From Candidatus Rokuibacteriota bacterium (GTDB taxonomy: Bacteria > Methylomirabilota > Methylomirabilia > Rokubacteriales > CSP1-6), in the NCBI GenBank assembly GCA_003220495.1, contig QHSP01000053.1, positions 1 through 49,214 on the forward strand: a stretch of DNA of 49,214 nucleotides, written 5' to 3'. The notes under the pieces are model-generated. The model made no database searches and was not told where the DNA came from. It saw nothing but the letters and a program-made list of their open reading frames with translations. This document shows, piece after piece, positions 40,413 to 48,962 of the stretch. Numbering within the stretch: position 1 is the stretch's first letter; each line of letters starts with the position of its first letter. The position numbers and the translations under genes were made by a program.

Positions 40413-42578
40413 TCAGTGCGCGAGCGGATCGGGACGCAGCTGGAAGTGAACGACGATGGGCTTCTTGCCCTTGCCGCCCTCCATGAGCCACGGCGCCCGG
40501 TCTCCGCTGGCCGTCCACAACCCGCGGCCCTTCCAGCTGGCCGCCGCATCGTCGATGCGCCCGTCGAAGCCCTTGGCGTAGAACCCGAGGGGATACGGGA
40601 CGCGCAGCACGACCATCTTGCCGTCCTTGAGCGCGATCAGGCCGTCGTTCAGATTGCCGGTCGACATCGGCACGTCCTCGCCGAGGCCGAACGTGTTGTG
40701 CTGGTCGACCCACGTGTAGTAGCTCGACTCGGCGCTGTTCTCGCCGATCCCCTGGAAGCCCGGGCCCGGATACTGATAGAAGGCCCAGCCCTCGGGACAA
40801 TGGTCGCCGGTGGCCTTCGGGCCGTTGAGCGGCCCCTTGCACTTGCGCCGGTCGAAGCTCCCGATGTGGCCGCTGCCCATCGACGCCCACACGACGCCAT
40901 GCTTGTCGATGTCGGCGCCGCGGATCCCGAAGTAGGGCTTCGGCACGTTGTAGATCTCGGCGAGCGCGGTGGCCGGCGGATTCGACCCGGGCACGAGCCG
41001 CACGACCGCCGCGGTGCCACCGAAGACGCCGACCGAGCCCCAGATCGAGCCGTCGACCGGGCTCGGCATCACCGCGTAGAAGCCGCCGGCGATCCGCTTG
41101 TCCTTGGTCGGATCGACCGGCTGATCGGGCTCGACGTAGTCGTCGCGCTTGCCGTTGCCGTTCGTGTCGAGGACGAACGCCGTCCAGCCCTGTGATCGGG
41201 CCGCGTCGCCCGTCTCGTCGAAGAGCTTCGTGTTGACCCAGCCGACCACCGGGCCGCCGCCGCTGGTCCACACGGTCTCGTTGGCGTCGTAGGCGAACTG
41301 CAGGTGGTGCGTCTGGAAGCAGGTATCGACGAACGTGTACTTCATCGTCTTCGGATCGAGGAAGGTGAGCGCGCGGTTCGTGCGCTCGAGCGGAAACAGC
41401 TTGGCGGAGGGATGGTCCGAGCCCTTCTGGCAGAAGTCGGGATTCTTGGGGCCGCGCACCGTCGCCGCGAACCAGACCCGGCCCTTCCGGTCGAACATGC
41501 CGTTGTGGTTGTTGGCCTTGGTGTCCCAGAGCTTCTCCTCGCCCCAGTAGGGCGAGGGCGCCATCGGCCTCTCGAGCGCCGCATGCCCGGGCCCGAGCGC
41601 TTCCGGCGTGTCGGTATCGCGCACCGGCGCCCTGAAGGTCGTCACGGTGTGCGTCCTGGGGTCGAGGATCGGGTAGTCGTCGGTCGCGTACTCCGGCGAG
41701 CCGTATAGCTTGCCGTAGGCGTTGACCGTCGGGTAGCGACGATCCGACGCGATCAGATCGTGCAGGTACTTCTTCGGCTCGCCCCACTCCCACGTCGTGA
41801 CCACGATGTTGCGCTCGACGCCCTGCGGCCGCGGCGGCTTACTGTGTGGCAGTTCGCCCTTGGCGACGCGATCGGTCCAGTCGCCGAAATACTTGAACGG
41901 GACGCCGCCGAGCACCTGCGTCAGCGGGTTCAGCATGAAGGTCGCGGCCTGGCCCGACTGCACGCGACGGATCCACGCCTTCTCCCCCGATTCGAACGGT
42001 CCGAGCGAGGCCGGGATCGTGCGGGTCGCCAGCTGGCCCAGCTGATGGCAGCCGACGCACGCTCGGTTCTTCACCACCGTGAGCCACTCGCTCTGGGTGA
42101 TGTTCGCGGGAATGTTGCTCTTGCCGCCGAACTGATCCCCATCCGGGATCTTCATCATCGAGTACCAGTAGATGGCCGGGTAGTACTGGGCCGCCGCCGC
42201 GGCGGTCGGCGCCGCGACCGCGGTGAGATTCAAGAGCTTGCCAGGCTCGGCGTCGATCTTCGCCGAATCGACGAGACCGTAGCCGCGCACCCACACCTTG
42301 TACTTGGCCTTCGGCAGATCGGGCACCACGTAGCGCCCCTGGTCGTCGGTGACGACGATCCGCGCGAACCGGGTCGGCAGCTCGGTCGTCTCGGCGATCA
42401 CCCACACGCCGGCCTCGGGCCCGCCCGGTCCGGTGACCACGCCGCCGATGTCGTCGCCATCGATGCGGACCGCGCCGCTCCCGGCTTGCTGGGCGCCGAG
42501 CGTGACGACCGAGCCGGCCCAGGCCAGTAGGACTGCGATCGCCACCAGACCCAGATAGAGCCCTTGCTTCCTCGTCAT
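40413..42578 (-). CDS. large exported c-type cytochrome with carboxypeptidase-regulatory domain
   Basis: A 721-residue secreted protein. Signal peptide 1-29 (cleavage near LGA-QQ). A carboxypeptidase-regulatory beta-sandwich spans about 40-120 (GVVTGPGGPEAGVWV and RYVVPDLPKAKYKV). A c-type heme motif CVGCH follows at about 174-178, then a long beta-rich region with repeated W and DxxGxxW elements (FDRKGRVWFAATV and IDKHGVVWASMGSG) suggestive of an irregular beta-propeller. It shares domain order with the converging cytochrome protein but is longer and diverged. Probably periplasmic electron transfer. It starts 22 bases from the end of the amidohydrolase gene upstream on the same strand. Confidence 0.87.
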   Translation of the reverse strand: MTRKQGLYLGLVAIAVLLAWAGSVVTLGAQQAGSGAVRIDGDDIGGVVTGPGGPEAGVWVIAETTELPTRFARIVVTDDQGRYVVPDLPKAKYKVWVRGYGLVDSAKIDAEPGKLLNLTAVAAPTAAAAAQYYPAIYWYSMMKIPDGDQFGGKSNIPANITQSEWLTVVKNRACVGCHQLGQLATRTIPASLGPFESGEKAWIRRVQSGQAATFMLNPLTQVLGGVPFKYFGDWTDRVAKGELPHSKPPRPQGVERNIVVTTWEWGEPKKYLHDLIASDRRYPTVNAYGKLYGSPEYATDDYPILDPRTHTVTTFRAPVRDTDTPEALGPGHAALERPMAPSPYWGEEKLWDTKANNHNGMFDRKGRVWFAATVRGPKNPDFCQKGSDHPSAKLFPLERTNRALTFLDPKTMKYTFVDTCFQTHHLQFAYDANETVWTSGGGPVVGWVNTKLFDETGDAARSQGWTAFVLDTNGNGKRDDYVEPDQPVDPTKDKRIAGGFYAVMPSPVDGSIWGSVGVFGGTAAVVRLVPGSNPPATALAEIYNVPKPYFGIRGADIDKHGVVWASMGSGHIGSFDRRKCKGPLNGPKATGDHCPEGWAFYQYPGPGFQGIGENSAESSYYTWVDQHNTFGLGEDVPMSTGNLNDGLIALKDGKMVVLRVPYPLGFYAKGFDGRIDDAAASWKGRGLWTASGDRAPWLMEGGKGKKPIVVHFQLRPDPLAH

Positions 42579-42600
42579 GGCGCCTCTCCTTTTCGCCGCG

Positions 42601-43920
42601 TCACCAGGGCAGGATCGCGGGCTCGTACTTCTCGATGCGTTCCTTGACTGCCATCAGGGGCTCGACGCCGTAGAGCCGGCGCGCGTTCTCGCCCATCAGC
42701 TTGCGCTGCGCTTGAGCGGGCACGTCGAGCTCCGCCATGTGATGCAGACCGTCCCAGGCGTCTTCGGCGTCGTGGTGCGGATAGTCCGACGACCAGATCG
42801 CGACGTCCTGGAAGACGTCCCACAGGCGATAGACCAGGGTTTCGTCCGACTCGAAGCCGATGAAGCAGCGCTCGTGGAAGACCTCGACGGGATCGCGGAT
42901 GAGCCGGTTGTCGCGCTGGAACGCGAACAGGTTCGAGAAGTTCGAGCTGCGCGCCAGGATCAGCGGCAGCCACGAGGCGTTCGACTCGAGCACCGCGGCC
43001 TTGAGCCTCGGGAACTTCTCGAGCCAGCCGGTCTGCACGACCACCGTGACCCACGTCATCGCCTCCATCAGGAAGCCCAAGGTCTCGGAGGCATCGATGG
43101 CCGGGTCCATCGCCGCCGTGATATTCGACACGAACTGGCCGGGCGAATAGACGACCGCCTCGTCCGTGAACAGAAGCCCCTGCCCCGAGTGCCCGCGAGC
43201 CTGGCCCATGCGCTGCCCCCACTCGGGTGTCAGCGCCTCGCGCGACGGAAACGTGTGCATCGCGAGCACGACGCCGGTGGCCTCGAACTCGCGCCAGAGG
43301 GCATCGAACTCCGGCAAGGTGGGATAGCGGCCGTTCCAGAAGCACGGCCGCACCGCCGCCGCCTTGAAGCCGAGCGCGGCCACGCGCTTGAGCTCGGCGA
43401 TCGAGGCCTCGACGCTCTGCAATGGCAGTACCGCGCAGGGGAACAGCCGGCGCCGATCGGGGGCGCAGTAGTCGAGCACCCAGTCGTTGTAGGCTCGCGC
43501 CAGAATCGCCGCCGCCTCGGCGCTCCGAACCAGCGCCAGGCGGACGAACCACGTCGGAAACAGCATCACCTGGTCGGTGCCCAGCGCGTCCATGTCGGCC
43601 AGGCGCGCGTGGGGATCGCGGCAGCCGAGCAACCGCCCGAACCTCGCTTGCCAGGCCGCGGTGCCGGGCGTGAGCTTGCCAACCTCCTTCTTGTCCCAGC
43701 GCGCCCAGCCGACCTCGGCCGCGTTCGAGCGCTCGCGCGCGGCCGGGACCACGCGGCCGTTGATGTAGAGCAGGTCGCTGTCGGTGTGGAAGCAGAACTG
43801 CGTCTTGATCCACGCCCGGCTCCTGGCCGGCACGTACTCGTCCCAGACCGCCGGCGGCTCGACGACATGGCTGTCGCAGTCGAACACGGGGAAGTCCTTG
43901 CGGGTGGTGGTCGCTGCCAT
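42601..43920 (-). CDS. amidohydrolase-2 family protein
   Basis: A 439-residue amidohydrolase. The first metal pair is in FDCDSHVVEP (DxH rather than HxH), further landmarks are VVLAMHTFP, RLKAAVLESNASWLP (E in place of the usual H) and the C-terminal WSSDYPHHDAED with the catalytic Asp. The pattern is that of ACMSD/LigJ-like hydrolases and decarboxylases seen often in this genome type. ATG 43920 is used, with an extension to 43956 less likely. Same strand as, and 22 bases ahead of, the large cytochrome. Divergent from an SDR gene with 35 bases between. Confidence 0.88.
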   Translation of the reverse strand: MAATTTRKDFPVFDCDSHVVEPPAVWDEYVPARSRAWIKTQFCFHTDSDLLYINGRVVPAARERSNAAEVGWARWDKKEVGKLTPGTAAWQARFGRLLGCRDPHARLADMDALGTDQVMLFPTWFVRLALVRSAEAAAILARAYNDWVLDYCAPDRRRLFPCAVLPLQSVEASIAELKRVAALGFKAAAVRPCFWNGRYPTLPEFDALWREFEATGVVLAMHTFPSREALTPEWGQRMGQARGHSGQGLLFTDEAVVYSPGQFVSNITAAMDPAIDASETLGFLMEAMTWVTVVVQTGWLEKFPRLKAAVLESNASWLPLILARSSNFSNLFAFQRDNRLIRDPVEVFHERCFIGFESDETLVYRLWDVFQDVAIWSSDYPHHDAEDAWDGLHHMAELDVPAQAQRKLMGENARRLYGVEPLMAVKERIEKYEPAILPW

Positions 43921-43955
43921 AGGGATGAAGTAGCCTATTGGCTGGAACCCTGTCA

Positions 43956-44720
43956 ATGACGCCTCGAGAGGGACTCGAACGCTTCTCCCTCGCCGGCAAG
44001 GTCGCGCTGGTCACCGGCGCCACGCGCGGGCTCGGGCTCGAGATCGCCCGGGGCATGGCCGCGGCCGGCGCCACAGTGGGGATCAACGGCCGTGACGTGC
44101 AGCGCGCGGAGGAGATCGCGAAGAGCATTCCGGGCGCCTTTGCGGCGCCGTTCGACATCACCGATCTGCGGGGCGCGACCGACGCGATCGACGCCGTGGT
44201 GGCGAGTCACGGCCGGCTCGATTGCCTCGTCAACAACGCGGCGGGGCGCGACCGCCGGCCCCTGCACGAGATCACGACCGACGACTTCCGCCGCCTGATC
44301 GAGACCAATCTGGTCGCTCAGTACGAGCTCGCGCGCGCCGCCGTCCGCCACATGGCCACGCAAGGTCGAGGACGGCTGGTCTTCATCAGCTCGATGGTCG
44401 TGCCCCAGTCGTTCCATGGCGATCCGGCATACATGGCCTCCAAAGGCGGGCTCGAGGCGCTGATGCGCGCGCTCGCGGTCGAGCTCGGCGACAAGGGCAT
44501 CGCCGCCAACGCGATCGCGCCCGGCTTCTTCCTGACCGAGCGGAACGCGCCGTTCTTCGCCCAGCCGCGCATCGCCGAGCTGGCGCGCCGCATCCCGCTG
44601 CGGCGCTTCGGCCGGCCCGACGAGATCGTGGGCGCCGCCATCTTCCTGGCGTCCGACGCCGCGTCCTACATCACGGGTCAGGTGCTCACGGTCGACGCGG
44701 GGCTGTCGGTGGCTCTTTGA
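43956..44720 (+). CDS. short-chain dehydrogenase/reductase
   Basis: A 254-residue classical SDR, an NAD(P)H-dependent alcohol/ketone oxidoreductase. The coenzyme motif TGATRGLG is at about 22-29, NNAAG in the middle, catalytic Ser in FISSMVV and YMASK (YxxxK) at about 157-161. The end AAYITGQVLTVDAG-like block is typical. Similar to gluconate 5-dehydrogenase and 3-oxoacyl-ACP reductases. ATG 43956 is used rather than TTG 43938 because the conserved N-terminus begins a few residues later. Its last 35 bases overlap the native reading of a converging lipoprotein gene. Confidence 0.9.
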   Translation: MTPREGLERFSLAGKVALVTGATRGLGLEIARGMAAAGATVGINGRDVQRAEEIAKSIPGAFAAPFDITDLRGATDAIDAVVASHGRLDCLVNNAAGRDRRPLHEITTDDFRRLIETNLVAQYELARAAVRHMATQGRGRLVFISSMVVPQSFHGDPAYMASKGGLEALMRALAVELGDKGIAANAIAPGFFLTERNAPFFAQPRIAELARRIPLRRFGRPDEIVGAAIFLASDAASYITGQVLTVDAGLSVAL

Positions 44721-45151
44721 GCCCGAGCTCCTGATCGGTGCCGCGGTAGGGAAACAACGGTAGGTCGCTCAACGCCTTCTCGCACTTCACGTCCCGGGTC
44801 CACTCGCCCGGGAATCCGCCCACCACCGCCTACGACGTCGTACTCGTGGCCCAATGTGACGTGGCCCAGCTCGTGGGCCAGCACCGGGAGGAAAAACTTG
44901 TCGTCGAGGGTCGATCGGCGCAGGAGAATCCACCCCTGATGCGGAGCGTAGCCGCCGGCGACGTCGGGCGACATCATCTCGTAGCTGAAGACACTCACGT
45001 GCGGTACGCCGTACAGCTTGGTGGTCTGGGTCGCGATGTCCTGAGCCTCTTTCAACCGATCCGACTGTTGCTGCGTCAAGCCTGCACAGGCACCGAGTGC
45101 CAGAACGACGACGCCACGACCGAGGAGCGCCAGCGGACCAGAGCGCTTCAC
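44686..45151 (-). pseudogene. putative HExxH metalloprotease lipoprotein with single-base frameshift
   Basis: Starts at GTG 45151 (GTGA overlap with the TPR lipoprotein). Residues 1-22 are a lipoprotein signal (VVLALGAC lipobox). Further on is the zinc protease motif VLAHELGHVTLGHEYD. Right after HEYDVV the original frame becomes GC-poor at third positions. Removing one T at 44831 (+ strand) gives a GC-rich continuation, VVGGFPGEWTRDVKCEKALSDL in two pieces and ending at TGA 44686-44688. Either the gene is broken or the base is a sequence error. As written, the original frame runs to 44678. It pairs with a TPR lipoprotein. Confidence 0.65.
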
Positions 45152-45870
45152 GGTTGCTTCGCCGGGCGCGGCGCGTCGAGCTCGAGTCGGCGGCCATCCC
45201 GCGACGTCTCGAAGATCTGGCGCTGGATCGTCCGCAGCTCGGTGAAATAGCCCGGCTCGATCTCTAGCGTCCGCTCGAACGCGCGCATGGCGGTCGCGTA
45301 ATCCCCCGACTGGTTCGCGGCGACGCCCAGCGTCGCCCAGGCGACGGCGTGCCGGCCGTCGAGCCGCAGGACCCGCTGGAGATGGGGAACCGCCTCGCGC
45401 CATCGACGCAGCCTCAGGAGCTGCAAGCCGGCGGCGTACTCGGCTCGAGCCAGATGGGCGTTGAACAACGCCGTCTGCTGGGCGACCATCACACGTTGTT
45501 CTGGCGCGGTCGACTTGAACGTCTCACGGTCGTACTGCTCGAACAGCTCGATGCTGCGTAGGGCGGCAACCAAGGATTCCTCGTTCCGGTCGTCCGCGGC
45601 CAGATGGCCCGCCAGATACCAGGCAGTACGCGCGCGCGCAAAATGCACGATGGATGCCGCCAGCGGTCCATACCAGCGAGGCGGGTTGGGTCTGGCAAGA
45701 ATGCGCTCGCACGCCGCGATCGCGGCGGGCCGCGGCCCGTAGATACAGCGACGCTGGTCTTCGTCGTTGGACTCCCCGTCGGGCAGATGCAGGCTGGCGC
45801 ATGCCCCGGTCAGGATCGCACCGAACACGAGCACCAGAGCGACCCGCCCGGCTCGTGAGTGGATCGGCAT
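45148..45870 (-). CDS. TPR-repeat lipoprotein
   Basis: A 240-residue lipoprotein. The N-terminal signal ends in LTGAC (lipobox). The mature part is mostly helical with TPR-like repeats, clearest near the C-terminus: AVPHLQRVLRLDGRHAVAWA and ATAMRAFERTLEIEPGYF. It ends in GTGA overlap with the HExxH lipoprotein gene, so both are made together, probably as an envelope assembly or proteolysis pair. ATG 45870 is preferred; GTG 45879 is possible. Confidence 0.82.
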   Translation of the reverse strand: MPIHSRAGRVALVLVFGAILTGACASLHLPDGESNDEDQRRCIYGPRPAAIAACERILARPNPPRWYGPLAASIVHFARARTAWYLAGHLAADDRNEESLVAALRSIELFEQYDRETFKSTAPEQRVMVAQQTALFNAHLARAEYAAGLQLLRLRRWREAVPHLQRVLRLDGRHAVAWATLGVAANQSGDYATAMRAFERTLEIEPGYFTELRTIQRQIFETSRDGRRLELDAPRPAKQP

Positions 45871-45963
45871 GGCCACCAAAGGGTGGCGCTTTCATCCCCG
45901 AGAGTCAACCGCGTCGGACGCGGCCTGGATGAGGTAGCCTAGTGCTGAAATCGGAGGGACGAC

Positions 45964-46845
45964 ATGAAGATCCGAATCGGCGTGGGAATCGGCGGCGCCT
46001 CGGCGTCGACCGGCGCGCTCAACGAGCTGGTGACCGGCCTCGACGACATGGGCTTCGACTCGCTCTGGCTCTCGGAGGTGCTGACGGGCCAGGTCTTCGA
46101 TCCGGTGGTCGGTCTCGCTTGGGCGGCCGCCAGCAATCCGAGACTGAAGATCGGCACGACGATGCTGCTCCCGGGCCGGAACGTGCTCCGGCTCGCCAAG
46201 CAGCTCGCGAGCCTGGACGTCCTCTCCAACGGCCGGCTCCTGGTGACTCTGGTCCCCGGGCTGACCTACGCGCCCGAGCGCGACGCCATCGGCCTCGAGC
46301 CCAAGCGCCGCGGCGCGTTCATCGACGAGGCGCTCCCGCTGTTGCGGCGGCTCTGGGCCGGCGAGACCGTGAGCTACGAGGGCGTCGCCGGCAGCTTCCG
46401 CGACGTGAAGCTCTGGCCCCTGCCCGTCCAGCAGCCGCTCGAGGTGTGGCTGGGCGGCACGGTGCCCGCGGCGCTCGAGCGCTGCGGCCGGCTCTCGGAC
46501 GGATGGCTTCCGTCGCAGTGCACGCCGGAGGAAGCGGCCGCGGGTCGCGCCGTGATCGAGGACGTCGCGGCGAAGGCCGGGCGCTCGATCAGCTCCGAGC
46601 ACTTCGGTGTCAGCCTCGGCTACGCGCGCGCGCCGATCGATCCCAACCTGGCCCGGGTGATGGCCGCCCGGCGGCCCCGCTCGGTCGAGCTGACGCCGGT
46701 GGGCCTGCCGGCGTTGCGCACCGTCATCGAGCGGTTCATCGGCGTCGGCTTCTCGAAGTTCGTCGTGCGGCCGATCGTCGCGCCGACGTCCTGGCGCGCC
46801 GAGCTCGAAGCCCTGTCCGCGGCGGTCGGCGACTTGCAGACCTGA
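45964..46845 (+). CDS. LLM-class flavin-dependent oxidoreductase
   Basis: A 293-residue luciferase-like monooxygenase-family TIM barrel using FMN or F420. Landmarks are FDSLWLSEVLTG (about 31-42), LKIGTTMLLPGRNVLRLAKQ (about 61-80), LSNGRLLVTLVPG and the C-terminal FSKFVVRPI. Length is short for monooxygenases but normal for F420-dependent members. ATG preceded by GGAGGGAC. Directly followed by a truncated YhhN gene. Confidence 0.88.
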   Translation: MKIRIGVGIGGASASTGALNELVTGLDDMGFDSLWLSEVLTGQVFDPVVGLAWAAASNPRLKIGTTMLLPGRNVLRLAKQLASLDVLSNGRLLVTLVPGLTYAPERDAIGLEPKRRGAFIDEALPLLRRLWAGETVSYEGVAGSFRDVKLWPLPVQQPLEVWLGGTVPAALERCGRLSDGWLPSQCTPEEAAAGRAVIEDVAAKAGRSISSEHFGVSLGYARAPIDPNLARVMAARRPRSVELTPVGLPALRTVIERFIGVGFSKFVVRPIVAPTSWRAELEALSAAVGDLQT

Positions 46846-47355
46846 CGGGCCGCGGACCCGGACCAAGGTCTATGGACGGCGCTGGGGCTCTCGTGTCTCG
46901 GCGACGTCCTTTTTCATCTCGGCGCGCGCCGCTACTTCGTTCACGCGCTGGCGGCGTTCCTGCTCGCGCACCTCGCCTACGTCCTGCTCTTCACGAGAAG
47001 TTGGCCGCGGCCGCTGCGGCCCTCGGCCGGCCAGCTGATTCTGGCCGCGCTGGTCGTGATCTATGGCCTGGTCATATGCGCCTCGATCTGGACCGCGCTC
47101 GGGCGGCTCCTGATCCCGGTGCTCGCCTATGCATGCGCGATCACGGCGATGGTCGTATCGGCGATCCTCGCGGGCTTCGCGCGGCCGTATGTCGTGATCG
47201 GCGCGCTGCTGTTCCCGATCTCCGACTCGCTGATCGCCGCCGGGCGCTTCAGAATGTCGGCGCCGCTGGCCGCGCTCCTGATCTGGCCGACGTATTATCT
47301 CGGGCAGTACAGGATCACCGTCGGCTTCCTACGGGACAAGACGCTCCGAGGCTAG
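46846..47355 (+). pseudogene. 5'-truncated YhhN (lysoplasmalogenase-like) membrane protein
   Basis: From immediately after the LLM stop the frame reads WTALGLSCLGDVLFHLGARR, then FVHALAAFLLAHLAYVLLF and further membrane helices to DKTLRG, ending at 47353-47355. This is the C-terminal two-thirds of the YhhN/TMEM86 family (about 210-230 residues). The first 50-70 residues are missing and no start codon precedes the conserved part. The 5' end was probably deleted, placing the remnant against the LLM gene. Confidence 0.75.
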
Positions 47356-48216
47356 CTGCACGGCGCGCGTGTGCAGCGCCGGCGCGCCGAATCTCCGCGC
47401 CCAGTCCGAGAGCTCGGCGCGAGGTCCCTTCCAGCGCAGCGCGTCGACGTCGACGCCGATCGGCGCGTCGGCGCGCAGGGTCGCCAGCCCTCTGAACAGC
47501 AGCGCGCGCTCCCACTGCTCGACGAGCGTCGCGGCCAGCCGCTCCGTTCCGCGCATGGACACGTTCCACTGCGCGGCTTGCTTGGGGATATCCTCGAGGT
47601 GACGGTAGCGCGCGAGGACGGTCGCGGCGGACTTTGCACCCCAGCCGGGCAAGCCCGGGAAGCCGTCGGCGCTGTCGCCGACGAGCGCGAGCCAGTCCGG
47701 GATCGATTCCGGTGCGACGCCAAACTTCTGCTGGACCCCTGACTCGTTCCGAATCTCTCGCGAGCGCCGATCGAGCTGGACGACCCGGTCGTCGCGCACG
47801 CATTGCGCCAGATCCTTGTCCGGGGTGCACACGATCACCTGCTCGACCCGCGAATCGCCGGCGGCCATCGACGCCGCCGCAGCCAAGGCGTCGTCGGCCT
47901 CGAACTCGACCATGGCCCAGACCACGACACCGAGCGCCCGCAGCGCCTCCTCCAGCGGCTCGAACTGGTCGTACAGCAGGGGATCGATCCCCTCGCCGGT
48001 CTTGTAGCCCGGCCAGAGCCCGTTGCGAAACGACTCGATCACGTGATCGGTCGCGACACCGAGGTGCGTCGCGCCGCCCTCGAGCATCCCCAGCATCGAG
48101 GTCACGACGCCGCGCACCGCCCGCAGCTCTTCCGGCGCGGTGCGCTCGAACGCCGCCGCCGGCGACATGAAGTAGCGGAACAGCTCGTACGTGCCGTCAA
48201 CCAGGTGGACGATCAT
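47329..48216 (-). CDS. 5'-3' exonuclease (PIN/FEN-like)
   Basis: A 295-residue flap-endonuclease-like 5'-3' exonuclease, similar to the N-terminal domain of DNA polymerase I. The PIN domain starts MIVHLVDGTYELFRYF, and acidic metal-binding residues lie in VEFEADDALAAAA and VCTPDKDLAQCV. The helix-hairpin-helix GDSADGFPGLPGWGAKSAATVL (read in two pieces) binds DNA. ATG 48216 is clear. Free-standing in this window with no polymerase domain; relatives act in repair and primer removal. Its end overlaps the truncated YhhN by 27 bases. Confidence 0.9.
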   Translation of the reverse strand: MIVHLVDGTYELFRYFMSPAAAFERTAPEELRAVRGVVTSMLGMLEGGATHLGVATDHVIESFRNGLWPGYKTGEGIDPLLYDQFEPLEEALRALGVVVWAMVEFEADDALAAAASMAAGDSRVEQVIVCTPDKDLAQCVRDDRVVQLDRRSREIRNESGVQQKFGVAPESIPDWLALVGDSADGFPGLPGWGAKSAATVLARYRHLEDIPKQAAQWNVSMRGTERLAATLVEQWERALLFRGLATLRADAPIGVDVDALRWKGPRAELSDWARRFGAPALHTRAVQLASERLVP

Positions 48217-48273
48217 GCCCTGAACGATACGCCAAATTCGTCCGTCGGCCGACCGCCGTCGTAAGATTTTTAC

Positions 48274-48962
48274 GTGTGCCTCGCGATCTGCGCGATCGTG
48301 ACAGTCCTCGCGAGCGGCTGCCGAGAGGCGCCGCCGGCGCGGCCGCTGGCCGCCCGGGTCACCGACATCGCCGAGGTGAACACGACCCTGCGGTTCTGGC
48401 GCCCGGGCGCGGACTCGAGCCCGTGGACTGAGATGGCGAGTCTTCCCCTCGGCAGCCACTGTCTCGGGCTGCGCTTCGACGGCCTGGGGACGCGCCTGGC
48501 CGTCCTGTGCGCACGCGAGGTGCTCATCGTCGACGTCGCGGGGCCCACCACGATAGGCCGGATCACGAGCTCGCACCGTGAGGAGCTGACCGCCTTCGAT
48601 CTGTCCGCCAACGGCAGCCGGCTCATCACCGCCGGCCACGAGGGCGACGTCATCGTGTGGGACCCGGTCTCCTCGACGCCGCTTCACACGTTCTCAGTAG
48701 CCCGGTCGCGCCGTCCCGGCCCGCTGCCGCGCGAGTTGCCGCCGCCGGAGGTGTGGGCGGTGCTCGTCGCGCTCTCGCCCGACGGCTCGCGCGCCGCCGC
48801 GGTCACCATCGAGGGCACGGTCTACGCGTGGGACGTGATGACCGGCACCGAGACGTGGTCGCGATCACCGACGACGCGACCGGGTTCGCCGCGATCACCT
48901 CCACGATGGAGAGCGGGAAGATCGTCTACGCCGTCGAGGTCTGGAAGACGGAGCCGGGCTAG
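48274..48962 (+). pseudogene. WD40-like lipoprotein with frameshift
   Basis: GTG at 48274 begins a lipoprotein signal (VTVLASGC lipobox). The mature part has WD40/beta-propeller blades: TAFDLSANGSRLITAGHEGD, VIVWDPVSSTPLHT and ALSPDGSRAAAVTIEGTVYAWDVMTG. Near 48858 the frame turns into Arg/Ser/Pro-rich sequence, while an overlapping frame gives DVVAITDDATGFAAITSTM and VEVWKTEPG, stopping at 48960-48962. A single-base indel, real or sequencing error, explains this. Confidence 0.7.
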
